Shown here one piece after another: positions 44,287 through 54,025 of a DNA stretch of 64,000 nt; the stretch's first letter is position 1; each line of letters starts with the position of its first letter. The position numbers and the translations under genes are program-made. A model generated the notes under the pieces. It ran no database searches, was not told the DNA's origin, and worked only from the letters and a program-made list of their open reading frames with translations. The DNA comes from Chachezhania sediminis (GTDB lineage: Bacteria > Pseudomonadota > Alphaproteobacteria > Rhodobacterales > Rhodobacteraceae). The stretch lies in NCBI RefSeq assembly GCF_009765275.1, contig NZ_VOPH01000015.1:1-64000 (forward strand). Reading direction: 5' to 3'.

Positions 44287-45156
44287 TCAGGAGGCCGCTT
44301 CCAGCTTGTCCTGGGTCTTCGTCTCGAAGTCGGAGGCATCGTGGCGCTCGCGCAACTGCCCGCTCAGCTCGCCCATGGCCTTGTTGACCATGCGGCCGCG
44401 TTTCACGGCGGGGCGTTCGTCCAGCATTTCCGCCCAGCGGACGACGTTCTTGTAGGACTGGACGTCCAGGAACTCGCCCGCGTCATAGGCCCGGCCCAGA
44501 CACAGGTTGCCGTACCAGGGCCAGATCGCCATGTCGGCGATGGTGTATTCGTCGCCCAGCATGAATTCCTTGTCGGCCAGGTGCTTGTCCAGCACGTCCA
44601 GCTGACGCTTGGTCTCCATGGCATAGCGGTTGATCGGGTATTCGTACTTTTCCGGGGCGTAGGCATAGAAGTGGCCGAAGCCACCGCCCAGGAACGGGGC
44701 CGAACCCATCTGCCACATCAGCCATGACAGCATCTCGGCCCGGTCGGCGGGATCCTTGGTCTGGAAGGCGTTGAACTTCTCGGCCAAGTACATGAGGATC
44801 GCGCCGCTTTCGAAGACGCGGGTCGGTTTCGGCGTCGAATAGTCCATCAGCGCCGGGATCTTGGAATTCGGGTTCACGCCGACAAAGCCCGATCCGAACT
44901 GTTCGCCTTCGCCGATATTGATCAGCCAGGCATCGTATTCGGCGTCCTCGTGGCCCGCGGCCAGCAATTCCTCGAACAGGATGTTGACCTTCACGCCGTT
45001 GGGGGTGGCCAGGGAATAAAGCTGGTGCGGATGTTTCCCGACCGGCAGTTCCTTGTCATGGGTCGGGCCCGAGACGGGGCGGTTGATGCTGGCGAAGTTC
45101 CCGCCGCTCGGTTTTTCCCAGGTCCAGACCTTGGGGGGCACATAGGTGTCGGTCAT
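44287..45156 (-). CDS. yghU: YghU-type glutathione S-transferase (disulfide reductase)
   Basis: A 289-residue glutathione transferase of the Nu class. It has the N-terminal extension typical of YghU (YVPPKVWTWEKPSGGNFASI), the thioredoxin-like domain QLYSLATPNGVKVNILFEEL with NPNSKIPALMD and FESGAILMYLAEKF (GSH-binding Glu-Ser), and a helical C-domain including FLGGGFGHFYAYAPEKYEYP. Members bind two glutathiones and reduce disulfides or organic hydroperoxides. Confidence 0.93.
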   Translation of the reverse strand: MTDTYVPPKVWTWEKPSGGNFASINRPVSGPTHDKELPVGKHPHQLYSLATPNGVKVNILFEELLAAGHEDAEYDAWLINIGEGEQFGSGFVGVNPNSKIPALMDYSTPKPTRVFESGAILMYLAEKFNAFQTKDPADRAEMLSWLMWQMGSAPFLGGGFGHFYAYAPEKYEYPINRYAMETKRQLDVLDKHLADKEFMLGDEYTIADMAIWPWYGNLCLGRAYDAGEFLDVQSYKNVVRWAEMLDERPAVKRGRMVNKAMGELSGQLRERHDASDFETKTQDKLEAAS

Positions 45157-45216
45157 GGTTTGCGGCTTCCTCTTGGATGTCCATCAGGTTCCATATGGAC
45201 CGCGTCGAAAGTCACT

Positions 45217-46371
45217 TCAACTTTCGTAGGGATCCAGCGAGTCACGTAGGCCGTCTCCGAAGAAATTGAAGGCCAACACGATCACGATGATCGGAATCAT
45301 GGGGATCGCAAGCCATGGGTATATCTCGATCGACGCAAGGTTCTGTGCGTCGTTCAACATGACACCCCAGCTGACGGCGGGTGCGCGCAGGCCCAGACCC
45401 AGAAAGGAGAGGGCGGTTTCGCCCAGGATCATGGACGGGATCGACAGCGTCGCGGACGCGATCAGGTGGCTGGAGAAGTTCGGCAGCAGGTGTTTGCGGA
45501 TCACCCGGTTGGGGGCGGCGCCCATCATTTCGGCCGCGCGGACGAATTCCTCTTCCCTCAGCGACAGGAATTTGGCGCGGACGGCCCGGGCCATGCCGGG
45601 CCAGTCGAGGATGCCAAGGATGATCGAGATGATGAAGAAGACCGCCACCGGGCCCCAGTTCGAGGGTACCGCGGCCGACAGGGCCAGCCATAACGGCAGT
45701 TCGGGCAGGCTTCGCAGGATCTCGATCACGCGCTGGATGATCCAGTCCAGCCGACCGCCGAAATAGCCGGCCATGGCGCCCAGCGAAATGCCCAGCGTGA
45801 AGGACACGGCGATGCCGATCAGGCCCACGGTCAGCGACAGCTGCGCGCCGTAGAGGATGCGAGAGAACACGTCGCGGCCCAGCTGATCGGACCCCCACAG
45901 GAAGATCGGATCCGCGGTCGGAGAACAGAACAGGTGCCGGTTCGACGGGACCAGACCGAAGAAGTGCCATTGATCGCCCAGGCACAGGAATTTCAGCGGC
46001 AGAGGGTTCGACGTGTCGGGGACGTACTTGTAGGTGAAGGTCTCGGTATCCAGGACCTCCTCCACCGGATAGATGAAGGGCCCCACGAAGCTGCCGTCGT
46101 GGAACAGGCGGATGTTTTCGGGCGGCTTGAACTGGTGATCCGGGTGGCGGTCGTTCGGTGTGTAGGGCGCGAAGAAGCCCGCCACCGGCAACAGCAGGTA
46201 GCACAGGACCAGGAAGGCGCCGGAAATCAGGCCAAGCTTGTGCTTGCGGAACTTGCGCCAGATCAGGACGGCGCTGGGCGCGTCAAGGTCGGCACGTTCC
46301 GGCGCGGTCAAGCCGGCATCGGCGTCGAACGGGGCGTCGTCGACGTAGCGGCCGTCGGGAAGCTGGGTCAT
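45217..46371 (-). CDS. Peptide-type ABC transporter permease (OppC/DppC/YejE-like)
   Basis: A 384-residue inner-membrane permease. It begins with a short cytoplasmic arm, one span (about 47-70), an extracytoplasmic loop of about 90 residues (FAPYTPNDRHPDHQFKPPEN), then the five-helix BPD core with GSDQLGRDVFSRILYGAQLS and the EAA loop FVRAAEMMGAAPNRVIRKHL. The long loop resembles YejE-type permeases. It is the last gene of a four-gene importer operon, overlapping the preceding permease by four bases. Confidence 0.92.
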   Translation of the reverse strand: MTQLPDGRYVDDAPFDADAGLTAPERADLDAPSAVLIWRKFRKHKLGLISGAFLVLCYLLLPVAGFFAPYTPNDRHPDHQFKPPENIRLFHDGSFVGPFIYPVEEVLDTETFTYKYVPDTSNPLPLKFLCLGDQWHFFGLVPSNRHLFCSPTADPIFLWGSDQLGRDVFSRILYGAQLSLTVGLIGIAVSFTLGISLGAMAGYFGGRLDWIIQRVIEILRSLPELPLWLALSAAVPSNWGPVAVFFIISIILGILDWPGMARAVRAKFLSLREEEFVRAAEMMGAAPNRVIRKHLLPNFSSHLIASATLSIPSMILGETALSFLGLGLRAPAVSWGVMLNDAQNLASIEIYPWLAIPMIPIIVIVLAFNFFGDGLRDSLDPYES

Positions 46372-47396
46372 ATGTCACGGCCCTCGTAGCGGATGCGGGG
46401 GTCGAGAAGAACCAGCAGCACATCGGAAATCATGGTGCCGATCAGGGTCAGAAGCGCCACGAACATCAGGATGAAGCCGGTCAGGAACAGGTCCTGCGAC
46501 TTCAGCGCGATCAGAAGTGCCGGACCGATGGTCTGAAGCCCCATGACCACGGACACCAGGACCGATCCGGACACCATCGCCGGCAGAAGGTTCCCGATAT
46601 CGGCGACAAAGGGGTTGAAGGCCATGCGCAGCGGATATTTCACCAGCATGCGGCGTTCGCTCATCCCCTTGGCGATGGCGGTTTCGACGTAAGGCTTGCT
46701 GAGTTCGTCCAGAAGGTTCGCCCGCAGGCGCTGCATCATCGCCGCGGCGCCGGAGGTGCCGATGACGAAGGTCGGAACGATCATGTGGCCGATGATCGAC
46801 TGGACCTTGCCCCAGGTCATGGGCTGCCCTTCATAGGATGGGTCCATCAGGCCGCCGATGGGCAGGCCCAGATACTTGTTGCCATAGTGGAACAGGATCA
46901 GCGCCAGCAGGAAGTTCGGCGTGGCCAGCCCCAGATAGCCCACGAAGGCCGAGGTATAGTCGACCCAGGTCTTCGACCGGGCGGCGGCCAGGATCCCCAG
47001 CGGCAGCGCCACGATATAGACGAAGAGGACGGCCGCCACGTTGACCAGCACGGTCAGCCACAGCGTGTCGCCGACGATCTCTGCCACGGGGCGGTCGAAT
47101 TCGAAGGACCAGCCGAAATTGCCCTGAATCAGCCCGGAAAAGCCGTGGGGCCCGGGCATGAAGCCCATCCAGATCATGTACTGTTCCCAAAGCGGCCGAT
47201 CGAGCGCGAATTCCTTGCGCAGGAATTCGGCCTTGGCGATGCCGCTTTGCTGGCCCGTGGCCCTCAGCTCCGCGATCTGGTTCGACAGGTAGTCGCCGGG
47301 CGGCAGGTTGATAATCGCGAATACCAGTACCGAGACGACCAGCAGCGTAAGCACCATGGTCGCGAACCGGTATACCGCATACTTTAACAAACCCAT
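46368..47396 (-). CDS. Peptide-type ABC transporter permease (OppB/DppB/YejB-like)
   Basis: A 342-residue permease with an N-terminal span (YRFATMVLTLLVVSVLVFAI), a periplasmic loop and five more helices, and the cytoplasmic EAA-type loop PYVETAIAKGMSERRMLVKY (about 231-250). It pairs with the OppC-like protein encoded downstream to form the translocation channel. It lies 27 bp after the binding-protein gene. Confidence 0.92.
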   Translation of the reverse strand: MGLLKYAVYRFATMVLTLLVVSVLVFAIINLPPGDYLSNQIAELRATGQQSGIAKAEFLRKEFALDRPLWEQYMIWMGFMPGPHGFSGLIQGNFGWSFEFDRPVAEIVGDTLWLTVLVNVAAVLFVYIVALPLGILAAARSKTWVDYTSAFVGYLGLATPNFLLALILFHYGNKYLGLPIGGLMDPSYEGQPMTWGKVQSIIGHMIVPTFVIGTSGAAAMMQRLRANLLDELSKPYVETAIAKGMSERRMLVKYPLRMAFNPFVADIGNLLPAMVSGSVLVSVVMGLQTIGPALLIALKSQDLFLTGFILMFVALLTLIGTMISDVLLVLLDPRIRYEGRDI

Positions 47397-47423
47397 TGCC
47401 CGGCGAACTCCTTTTCGTCGGTC

Positions 47424-49349
47424 TTATTCGCCGTCGGCGAAATAGAACTCATCCATGCGGTGCACGCCGAAATGCGCACCCGGATCCCAGGCCCACATGC
47501 CCCGTTCCGGGACGTTGCGCAGCCTGTTCGAAACCACGATGGGCTGCGGCGCTTCGTTCACCGTACCAATGCCGTAAAGCTGGTCGGCATGGATGGCCAG
47601 CATCTCGGTCCAGATCTGAAAACGTTCTTCGTCCGATGTGGCCTTTTCCCACGCATCCGCCAGTTCCATCAGGCGGATTGCCTCGGGCATGTCGGGGGCT
47701 TCGCCGGCGGTGCCGCCGGTCTGGTAGTACTGGCCCCATTTCGGCCAAGCCTGGAAGTCCTGCTGCATCGGCGCAAGGTACGAGGGCGAGGTGAAGGGCT
47801 GGGGCAGGCCGTTGTCCCAGCCGTACCAGGTCGACGCCATCGAGGTGCCGGCATAGACGCGGTTGCGCAGGATGTCCCGGTCCAGCGGGCGCATCACCAG
47901 CTTCACCCCGATGTCCTTCCAGTTGTCGGTGATGATCTGAAGGGCGTTTTCCTCTTCCTGGCGTTCGCCGGCTGTTTCGATCACGATTTCCATCGGGCGG
48001 CCGTCGGGCAGAAGGCGGATGCCGTCCGCGCCCTTCTTGTCCAGACCGGCCGCATCCAGAAGGGCATTGGCCTTTTCGACGTCACGCACGGCATAGGATT
48101 CGCGGAACTTCTCCTGGAACATCGGGCTTTCGGGTAGAACGGTCATTGCGCCCGGCACCGCGAGGTTGAAGAACAGCGCCTTGTTCAGGCCCGGCCGGTC
48201 GATGCCCAGCGAAAGCGCGCGGCGCACGTCGGCCTTGCGGAGCACCTCGCGCCAGACCGGGTCGTCGACGTTCAGGTTGGGATAGATCGCCAACTGCGAG
48301 GCGACACCGGTCGGCCACAGCAAGACCTTGAAGGTCCCGTTTTCCTTCTCGCCCTTCTTCAGGACGGGGATGTCGGCAAAGTCCAGCCCGCGGCCCTGCA
48401 GGTCGACTTCGCCGGCATAGGACTTGGCCGCGACCAGGCCGCCGGCCACGATCTCCATCTCGACGGCGTCGATATAGGGAAGCTGCTGCCCGGTGCTGTC
48501 GATGCGGTGGTAGTAGGGGTTCCGCACGAAACGGTGGCGGATCTTGTTGCCGGTGTCCGCGTTCACCCAGGGTTGCAGCGTCGGCAGCTCGGGATTGTCG
48601 AACTTGTACATGTTGTCCAGCTTGTTGTGCAGCGCCGCCCAGCTGGAAGCCTTGGCGTTGACAATGGCCGACTGAAGCGAGCCGTCTTCGGCGTACTTGG
48701 CATGGTACTGCTTCAGGAACTTTGCCGGACGATAGATGAAGGGCGGGCTGGCCAGGGCCAGAGTTTGCAGGAAGTCCGGGTTCGGCGCGTCCCATTCGAA
48801 GACCACGGTGGTTTCGTCTGGGAAGGTCACGGCCGGCAGCTTGTCGTTCACGATCAGGAAGTCGGGCGGACCCGAGGGGCTGAGCTCCTCGTTATTGGCC
48901 ACGTCTTCCCACCAGTAGCGGAAGTCTTCCGAGGTGAACGGATCGCCGTTCGACCATTTGTGCCCCGGGCGCAGGTGCAGGGTGATCACGGTGTCGTCGA
49001 TGTTCTCGACGCTTTCCAGGATGTCGGGCACCAGGTTGTACTGTTCGTCATAGCCGACCAGACGGGCATAGCCGTAGACGACCATCTGCCGGATGTCCTT
49101 GTCGCGCGTGACCATGGTGTGCAGCGTGCCGCCCTGTGCGCCGGTGGTGCGGCCCTTCTGGGCCATGTCGACGACCAGCGGATGTTCGGGAATGCGCTGG
49201 TCGACCGGCGGCAGCTTGCCCGCGGCGACGTCGTCGGCCCAGTACGGGACGGGTTTCATGGCGATCTGCGCCATGGCGGTGCCGGCGGACAGGGCGAAAA
49301 GCAGGGCGGCGGTGGCGACCCTTCTGGTTTGGCGGAACGGGTTAGACAT
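47424..49349 (-). CDS. Family 5 extracellular solute-binding protein
   Basis: A 641-residue periplasmic binding protein with a signal peptide (VATAALLFALSAGTAMAQ, cut near residue 28). SBP_bac_5 features include TLHLRPGHKWSNGDPFTSED (about 122-141) and VRRALSLGIDRPGLNKALF (about 380-398). Its size is that of large peptide/YejA-like proteins, bigger than DppA. It captures a peptide, opine or related solute. The start overlaps the ATPase gene by 8 bp, an unusual order with the ATPase gene first. Confidence 0.9.
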   Translation of the reverse strand: MSNPFRQTRRVATAALLFALSAGTAMAQIAMKPVPYWADDVAAGKLPPVDQRIPEHPLVVDMAQKGRTTGAQGGTLHTMVTRDKDIRQMVVYGYARLVGYDEQYNLVPDILESVENIDDTVITLHLRPGHKWSNGDPFTSEDFRYWWEDVANNEELSPSGPPDFLIVNDKLPAVTFPDETTVVFEWDAPNPDFLQTLALASPPFIYRPAKFLKQYHAKYAEDGSLQSAIVNAKASSWAALHNKLDNMYKFDNPELPTLQPWVNADTGNKIRHRFVRNPYYHRIDSTGQQLPYIDAVEMEIVAGGLVAAKSYAGEVDLQGRGLDFADIPVLKKGEKENGTFKVLLWPTGVASQLAIYPNLNVDDPVWREVLRKADVRRALSLGIDRPGLNKALFFNLAVPGAMTVLPESPMFQEKFRESYAVRDVEKANALLDAAGLDKKGADGIRLLPDGRPMEIVIETAGERQEEENALQIITDNWKDIGVKLVMRPLDRDILRNRVYAGTSMASTWYGWDNGLPQPFTSPSYLAPMQQDFQAWPKWGQYYQTGGTAGEAPDMPEAIRLMELADAWEKATSDEERFQIWTEMLAIHADQLYGIGTVNEAPQPIVVSNRLRNVPERGMWAWDPGAHFGVHRMDEFYFADGE

Positions 49350-51114
49350 GGCAGCGCACCTTGTGACCAGGGCTGAGTGAGGTAAGTGCAGGTATGACGG
49401 TATCGGTCAGCCGGAACTGTTCCGGCCAGCTTTCCGGTGACCCGGCGCCCTGAGAGACAAGCGCAAGGTCGATCGGCCGCGAGATGTCGGGCTCGGGTCG
49501 TGCCGCGATCAGGGCCTTGGTGTAGGGATGGACCGGGTTGTTGAACAGCTGGTCCGGGGTCGCCTGTTCCACGATCAGCCCGCGACGCATCACGGCGACC
49601 TCGTCGGCGATGCGCGACACGACCGCAAGGTCGTGGCTGATGAAGAGGTAGGACAGTCCCATCCGGTCGCGGATGTCTTCCAAAAGGGTCAGGATCTGTT
49701 CCTGCACCGACACGTCCAGCGCCGAGGTCGGCTCGTCACAGACCAGAAGCGCGGGATCCAGCGTCAGGGCGCGGGCAATCGACAGGCGCTGCCGCTGACC
49801 GCCGGAAAAGGCGTGAGGATAGCGCATCAGCATCTCGGGGCCCAGGCCCACCTGCTGCAGCATCTGCACGGCGCGGTCCTTGCGTTCGGACCGGGTGCCG
49901 ATGTTGTGGATCTCCAGCGGCTCGGTCAGGGCGTCGATGATCCGCATCCGGGGCGACAGCGACGAATAGGGGTCCTGGAACACCATCTGCGCGCGCTTCT
50001 GCAGTAGCGTCCGCTGGGTCCGGTCCATGGCGTGGACGGCAATCGTTTCGCCCCCCGGATCGGGCGTGAACAGGACCTCTCCGCCTTCGTCCGGCGGTTC
50101 GGCCCCCAGCGCGATCCGCGCCGCGGTGGATTTGCCCGATCCGCTTTCGCCGACGATGGCCAGCGTCTTGCCGCGGGGCAAGGTGATCGAAACGTGCTGA
50201 CACGCGGGCACGATGACCTCGGCGCCGATGCCGCCCCGGATCAGATAGGTCTTGGACACGTCCTTCAGCATCAGGATCGGATCCACGACGGGGGGCGGTT
50301 CGGCCACGGCCCCGCCTTCGGGTTCCGGAATGGCCGGAGCCGCGGCAATCAGCTTCTTCGTATAGGGGTGGGCCGGCGACATCAGCACGGGTTCCGCCGG
50401 GCCCGCCTCCATCACGCGGCCCTTGTGCATCACGACGACGTCCTTGGCCATGTTGGCCACGACGCCCAGATCATGGGTCACAAGGATCAGCGCCATGCCG
50501 GTATCGGCCTGAAGCTCGCGGATGAGGCCCAGCACCTGCGCCTGCGTGGTCACGTCCAGCGCTGTCGTCGGTTCGTCGGCGATCAGCAATTCCGGTTCCG
50601 ACACCATCGCCATGGCAATCATCGCCCGCTGGCGCATACCCCCCGACAGTTCGAACGGATAGGCGCGGTAGGCGCGTTCCGGGTCGGGAAAGCCCACGCG
50701 TTCGAAGGTCGCCAGCACCTTCTTCTTGGCCTGGCTTTCCGACGCACCCCGGTGCAGCCACAGCACCTCGGAAATCTGGTTGCCGATCCGGTGCAGGGGC
50801 GACAGCGACCGCATCGGCTCTTGGAAGATCATTGAAACGGAATCGCCCCGGACGCCGCGCATCTGCTTTTCGGTCATCGTCGACAGGACGCGTTCGCCGT
50901 CGCGCCCGTTCAGCACCACGCGGCCGGACCGCAGCTGTGCCGCCTTGGGCAGGATCCGCAGGATCGCCCGGCAGGTGATGGTCTTGCCCGATCCGCTTTC
51001 GCCCACAAGGGCCAGCGTGCCGCCGGGTTTCAGGGAGAAGCTGACGTTCTGAACCACGCTCGTCCCGAGGCCAAAGCCGATGGACAGGTCTTCGACTGTC
51101 AGAAGATCCTTCAT
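49342..51114 (-). CDS. Fused dual ATP-binding ABC protein (YejF/DppD-DppF-like)
   Basis: A 590-residue protein with two complete ATPase domains: domain 1 with [31 protein letters not shown] and [12 protein letters not shown]; domain 2 with [31 protein letters not shown] and [12 protein letters not shown]. Both have the oligopeptide-type tail ([15 protein letters not shown] and [14 protein letters not shown]). It powers the adjacent permeases. ATG at 51114 ([14 protein letters not shown]) is taken as start; the longer frame is unlikely. First gene of the operon. Confidence 0.93.
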   Translation of the reverse strand: MKDLLTVEDLSIGFGLGTSVVQNVSFSLKPGGTLALVGESGSGKTITCRAILRILPKAAQLRSGRVVLNGRDGERVLSTMTEKQMRGVRGDSVSMIFQEPMRSLSPLHRIGNQISEVLWLHRGASESQAKKKVLATFERVGFPDPERAYRAYPFELSGGMRQRAMIAMAMVSEPELLIADEPTTALDVTTQAQVLGLIRELQADTGMALILVTHDLGVVANMAKDVVVMHKGRVMEAGPAEPVLMSPAHPYTKKLIAAAPAIPEPEGGAVAEPPPVVDPILMLKDVSKTYLIRGGIGAEVIVPACQHVSITLPRGKTLAIVGESGSGKSTAARIALGAEPPDEGGEVLFTPDPGGETIAVHAMDRTQRTLLQKRAQMVFQDPYSSLSPRMRIIDALTEPLEIHNIGTRSERKDRAVQMLQQVGLGPEMLMRYPHAFSGGQRQRLSIARALTLDPALLVCDEPTSALDVSVQEQILTLLEDIRDRMGLSYLFISHDLAVVSRIADEVAVMRRGLIVEQATPDQLFNNPVHPYTKALIAARPEPDISRPIDLALVSQGAGSPESWPEQFRLTDTVIPALTSLSPGHKVRCHV

Positions 51115-51329
51115 CCGGCTGTACCCGAATCCGGCAATAGGTTGCTGTTCAGCATTGCATTTTTCGCGGTGCGCCCCCCTGGTCGACGACACCTTCGCTT
51201 GGCCAAGCCCTGATAGTCAAACCCGAATTGCAAGGGCGACATAACGCCGGCCCCTTGCGTTGTGCGGTCTACACATCCTTCCCGGACTTTGGCACAAAGC
51301 CGCCCAGACCCCTGAACCGGAGCGACGAC

Positions 51330-51815
51330 ATGAGCCGACTGGACATCTTCATCGACCGCATGGTTTCCCAGCGCGCCTGCCTTGATTACGCCATCGGCGA
51401 GACGGCGGCCCTGTCCGGTCCCGTCTACGAACTGGGCCTTGGCAACGGCCGGACCTATCATCATCTGGTGGAACGCATCGTGGGCCGCGAGATCTTCGTG
51501 TTCGAACGCGCGGTCGCCTCGCACCCCGATTCGACGCCGGACGAGGCGCACACGATCCTTGGGGACATGACCCAGACGCTGCCGGCCGTGCTGGCGGAAA
51601 AAGGTCCTGTTGCCAGTCTGATCCATGCCGACATGGGCGGCCACAACGCGTCCAAGAACGACGCCTTCGCGCGTTTCATGTCGCCGCTGATCGCCCCGCA
51701 CCTGGCGCCCGGCGGGCTGGTCGTGTCGTCGGACCGGATGTATTTCGACGACCTCGAAGAACTGCCGATCCCTGCCGATGCCGTGCCGGGGCGGTGCTTC
51801 ATCTACCGCCGCTGA
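51330..51815 (+). CDS. Small class I SAM-dependent methyltransferase (PF12692-like), copy 2
   Basis: A 161-residue protein with the SAM motif VYELGLGNGRTYHHLVERIV (about 33-52), EIFVFERAVASHPDSTPDEA and the strand LAPGGLVVSSDRMYF. It is a paralogue of the protein at 27941-28420: same MSRLD opening, same GLGNGRTY core and almost the same length. It stands alone here, divergent from the peptide transporter. The methyl acceptor is unknown. Confidence 0.8.
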   Translation: MSRLDIFIDRMVSQRACLDYAIGETAALSGPVYELGLGNGRTYHHLVERIVGREIFVFERAVASHPDSTPDEAHTILGDMTQTLPAVLAEKGPVASLIHADMGGHNASKNDAFARFMSPLIAPHLAPGGLVVSSDRMYFDDLEELPIPADAVPGRCFIYRR

Positions 51816-51976
51816 ACCGTCCGGAACCCGCAGCCGGAATAGGGCGAGCGGGGCATCGGACCCTATGCGGAAAGGACCGCGGACACCGGCCGATCATGTG
51901 GTCGCCGTGGGTCCGTCGTCGCCCGGCCTGTGGCCGGGCGGGACATTCAGGTCATCGTAATGCCGGATGCGGCGCG

Positions 51977-52339
51977 TCAGCAAAGCTGGATCGCATTGCA
52001 GTACTGTTTCATGCCGTCGGCGATGGTGGACTTCAACGCGCTGATCCGGGCCTTGTAGGCATTGGACAGGCAGCTTGTGTCGGCACCGCAGCCGTTGCGG
52101 GTGGTCAGGAAGGCCTGGGCGGCGTCCTGCTGTGCGCCCCGGGCGCCCATCATCATCGGCATCTGCTTCACCACGCCGAAAAGCGTCGCCATTTCGACAT
52201 CCAGGTTCGACAGGTGTCGGTTCTTGCAGATCGCGTGTTCGGTCGGGGTGCCGGCATTGGCGCAGCTGTAGCTTTGCGCGAAACCGGTGCTGGCCGGGGC
52301 CAGGGCGAGGATCAGGGGAAGGGCAAGACGAAGGCGCAT
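51977..52339 (-). CDS. Small secreted LprI/DUF1311-like protein
   Basis: A 120-residue protein with a signal peptide (MRLRLALPLILALAPASTGF, cleavage after FAQ) and six cysteines in the mature part: SCANAGTPTEHAICKN, NGCGADTSC and YCNAIQLC. The pattern of acid/hydrophobic helices with CxxxxTPTExxIC and LxxxYxxRI matches the LprI-like family, which includes lysozyme inhibitors. Probably periplasmic with disulfides; the role is unproven. ATG at 52339 gives the signal peptide directly at the N-terminus. Confidence 0.72.
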   Translation of the reverse strand: MRLRLALPLILALAPASTGFAQSYSCANAGTPTEHAICKNRHLSNLDVEMATLFGVVKQMPMMMGARGAQQDAAQAFLTTRNGCGADTSCLSNAYKARISALKSTIADGMKQYCNAIQLC

Positions 52340-52648
52340 GACGTTCGGGTCCTTGGAACAGGCCGGCCGAACCGGCGGAAAGGCGACGCGCGGGCGATTG
52401 CCCATCGCGTCCCGGTTATCGCCCCGGCGGATCGCAAAGGCAATTGATCTGCCTTCGGGTCACCCCTTGGGCGCATCGCCGGGATATGTTGCGGTGACTG
52501 CGGCAATTCCGCCGCTGGCGGCGGTGGTCCCGGGGGCCGGAGAATTGCTGCTGCAATCCTCGGCTAGCGTTCGGGCCGTGGTACGGTTGCGGCAGGACGT
52601 GCCAATGCGGAATGACGGCACGGTAAGGCGGTAAGAAGGCAAGGTGCG
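52340..52648. other. 309-bp divergent intergenic region
   Basis: This region lies upstream of both the LprI-like gene and the MaoC-Pta gene and must hold their promoters. A short inverted repeat (CCGCCGCTGGCGGCGG, about 52511) is present. No convincing -35/-10 pair, RNA gene or dispersed repeat was found. Confidence 0.4.
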
Positions 52649-54025
52649 ATGAAACAGGAAATGACCAGTCTGTCCTATGCGGACCTTCAGGTGGGTATGA
52701 CGGCCGAGGAACGGCGGGTCTGCCGAGCCGACGACCTTTACGTCTTTGCCAATGCGTCCGGCAACTACAACCCGATGAACCTGCCTGCGGATGAAGGCGC
52801 GCCCGAAACCGTTGCGCCGTCGATGTGGGTGGCGGCGCTGATCTCGGCCGTGCTGGGCTGTCGACTGCCGGGGCCGGGAACACTTTATCTCAGCCAGTCG
52901 CTGGAATTCGTCGGCCGGGCCCATGCGGGCGAGGAACTGACGGCCGGCGTGAAGCTGGTGGAAAAGCTCGACGGTAACCGGGTGAAGTTCGACACATGGG
53001 TCGACGGGTCCCAGGGCCGCATCGTCGAAGGCCAGGCCGTGGTGCTGGCACCGGCAACCAGCGGCACGGTGGAACGCGGCGACATCCCGGGCCTGACGGT
53101 CCAGCGTCATGTCCATTTCGATCGCCTGTTGCGAATGGCGGAAAAGCTGCCGCCGATCCCGACGGCGGTGGTCTGCCCGGAAAGCCACGACGCGCTGTCC
53201 GGCCCGCTGCTGGCGGCGGATCATACCCTGATCGATCCGATCCTGATTGGCGATCCAGCCCGCATCCGCGCGGCGGCCGAGGCGGCCGAACTGGATATCT
53301 CTGCCTTCCGCATCGTCGAGGCCGCGGATCACAGGGATGCCGCCGCCCGGGCCGTGGCGATGGTTCACGAAGGCACGGCCGCGGCCGTGATGAAGGGCGA
53401 CCTGCACACCGACATCCTTCTGGGGCAGGTGGTGAAGTCGACCGGCGGCCTGCGGGTCGGCCGGCGCCTGTCCCATGTCTTCGTCATGGACGTGCCTGGC
53501 CTGCCGCACCTGCTGATGGTGACCGATGCCGCGATCAACATCGCACCGGATCTGCTGACCAAGGCCGACATCATCCAGAACGCCATCGACCTGGCCCATG
53601 CGCTGGGCGTGGACGAACCCCGCGTCGGCGTTCTGTCGGCGGTCGAGGTCGTGAACCCCGCCATCCCTTCGACACTGGACGCCGCGATCCTGTCCAAGAT
53701 GGCCGAACGCGGCCAGATCACGGGCGGGCTGGTCGACGGGCCGCTGGCCATGGACAACGCCATCGACCTCGACGCCGCGCGGATCAAGGGCATCCAGTCC
53801 TCGGTCGCGGGCCGGGCTGACATCCTGGTGGCCCCGAATCTGGAGGCCGGGAACATGGTGGCCAAGGAACTGACCTTCCTGGCCCATGCCGAGGCCGGCG
53901 GCATCGTCATCGGCGCCAAGTGCCCGATCATCCTGACCAGCCGGGCCGACAATGAAAAGGCGCGCCTCGCCTCTGCCGCCATTGCGGCGCTCTATGCGGC
54001 CCACAAGGCGGGGGGCAGAAAATGA
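52649..54025 (+). CDS. MaoC-like domain fused to phosphate acetyl/butyryltransferase
   Basis: A 458-residue bifunctional protein. Residues 1 to about 140 are a MaoC-type hotdog domain (VFANASGNYNPMNLP, then MWVAALISAVLGCRLPGPGT); residues about 155-458 are a PTA_PTB domain (AVVCPESHDALSGPLLAADH, AVMKGDLHTDILLGQVVKS, FVMDVPGLPHLLMVTDAAIN). The latter converts acyl-CoA and phosphate to acyl-phosphate. With ackA overlapping downstream by ATGA, the pair would make acetate or short acids and ATP from acyl-CoA, or the reverse. The fused hydratase-like domain suggests substrates beyond acetyl-CoA. Confidence 0.9.
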   Translation: MKQEMTSLSYADLQVGMTAEERRVCRADDLYVFANASGNYNPMNLPADEGAPETVAPSMWVAALISAVLGCRLPGPGTLYLSQSLEFVGRAHAGEELTAGVKLVEKLDGNRVKFDTWVDGSQGRIVEGQAVVLAPATSGTVERGDIPGLTVQRHVHFDRLLRMAEKLPPIPTAVVCPESHDALSGPLLAADHTLIDPILIGDPARIRAAAEAAELDISAFRIVEAADHRDAAARAVAMVHEGTAAAVMKGDLHTDILLGQVVKSTGGLRVGRRLSHVFVMDVPGLPHLLMVTDAAINIAPDLLTKADIIQNAIDLAHALGVDEPRVGVLSAVEVVNPAIPSTLDAAILSKMAERGQITGGLVDGPLAMDNAIDLDAARIKGIQSSVAGRADILVAPNLEAGNMVAKELTFLAHAEAGGIVIGAKCPIILTSRADNEKARLASAAIAALYAAHKAGGRK

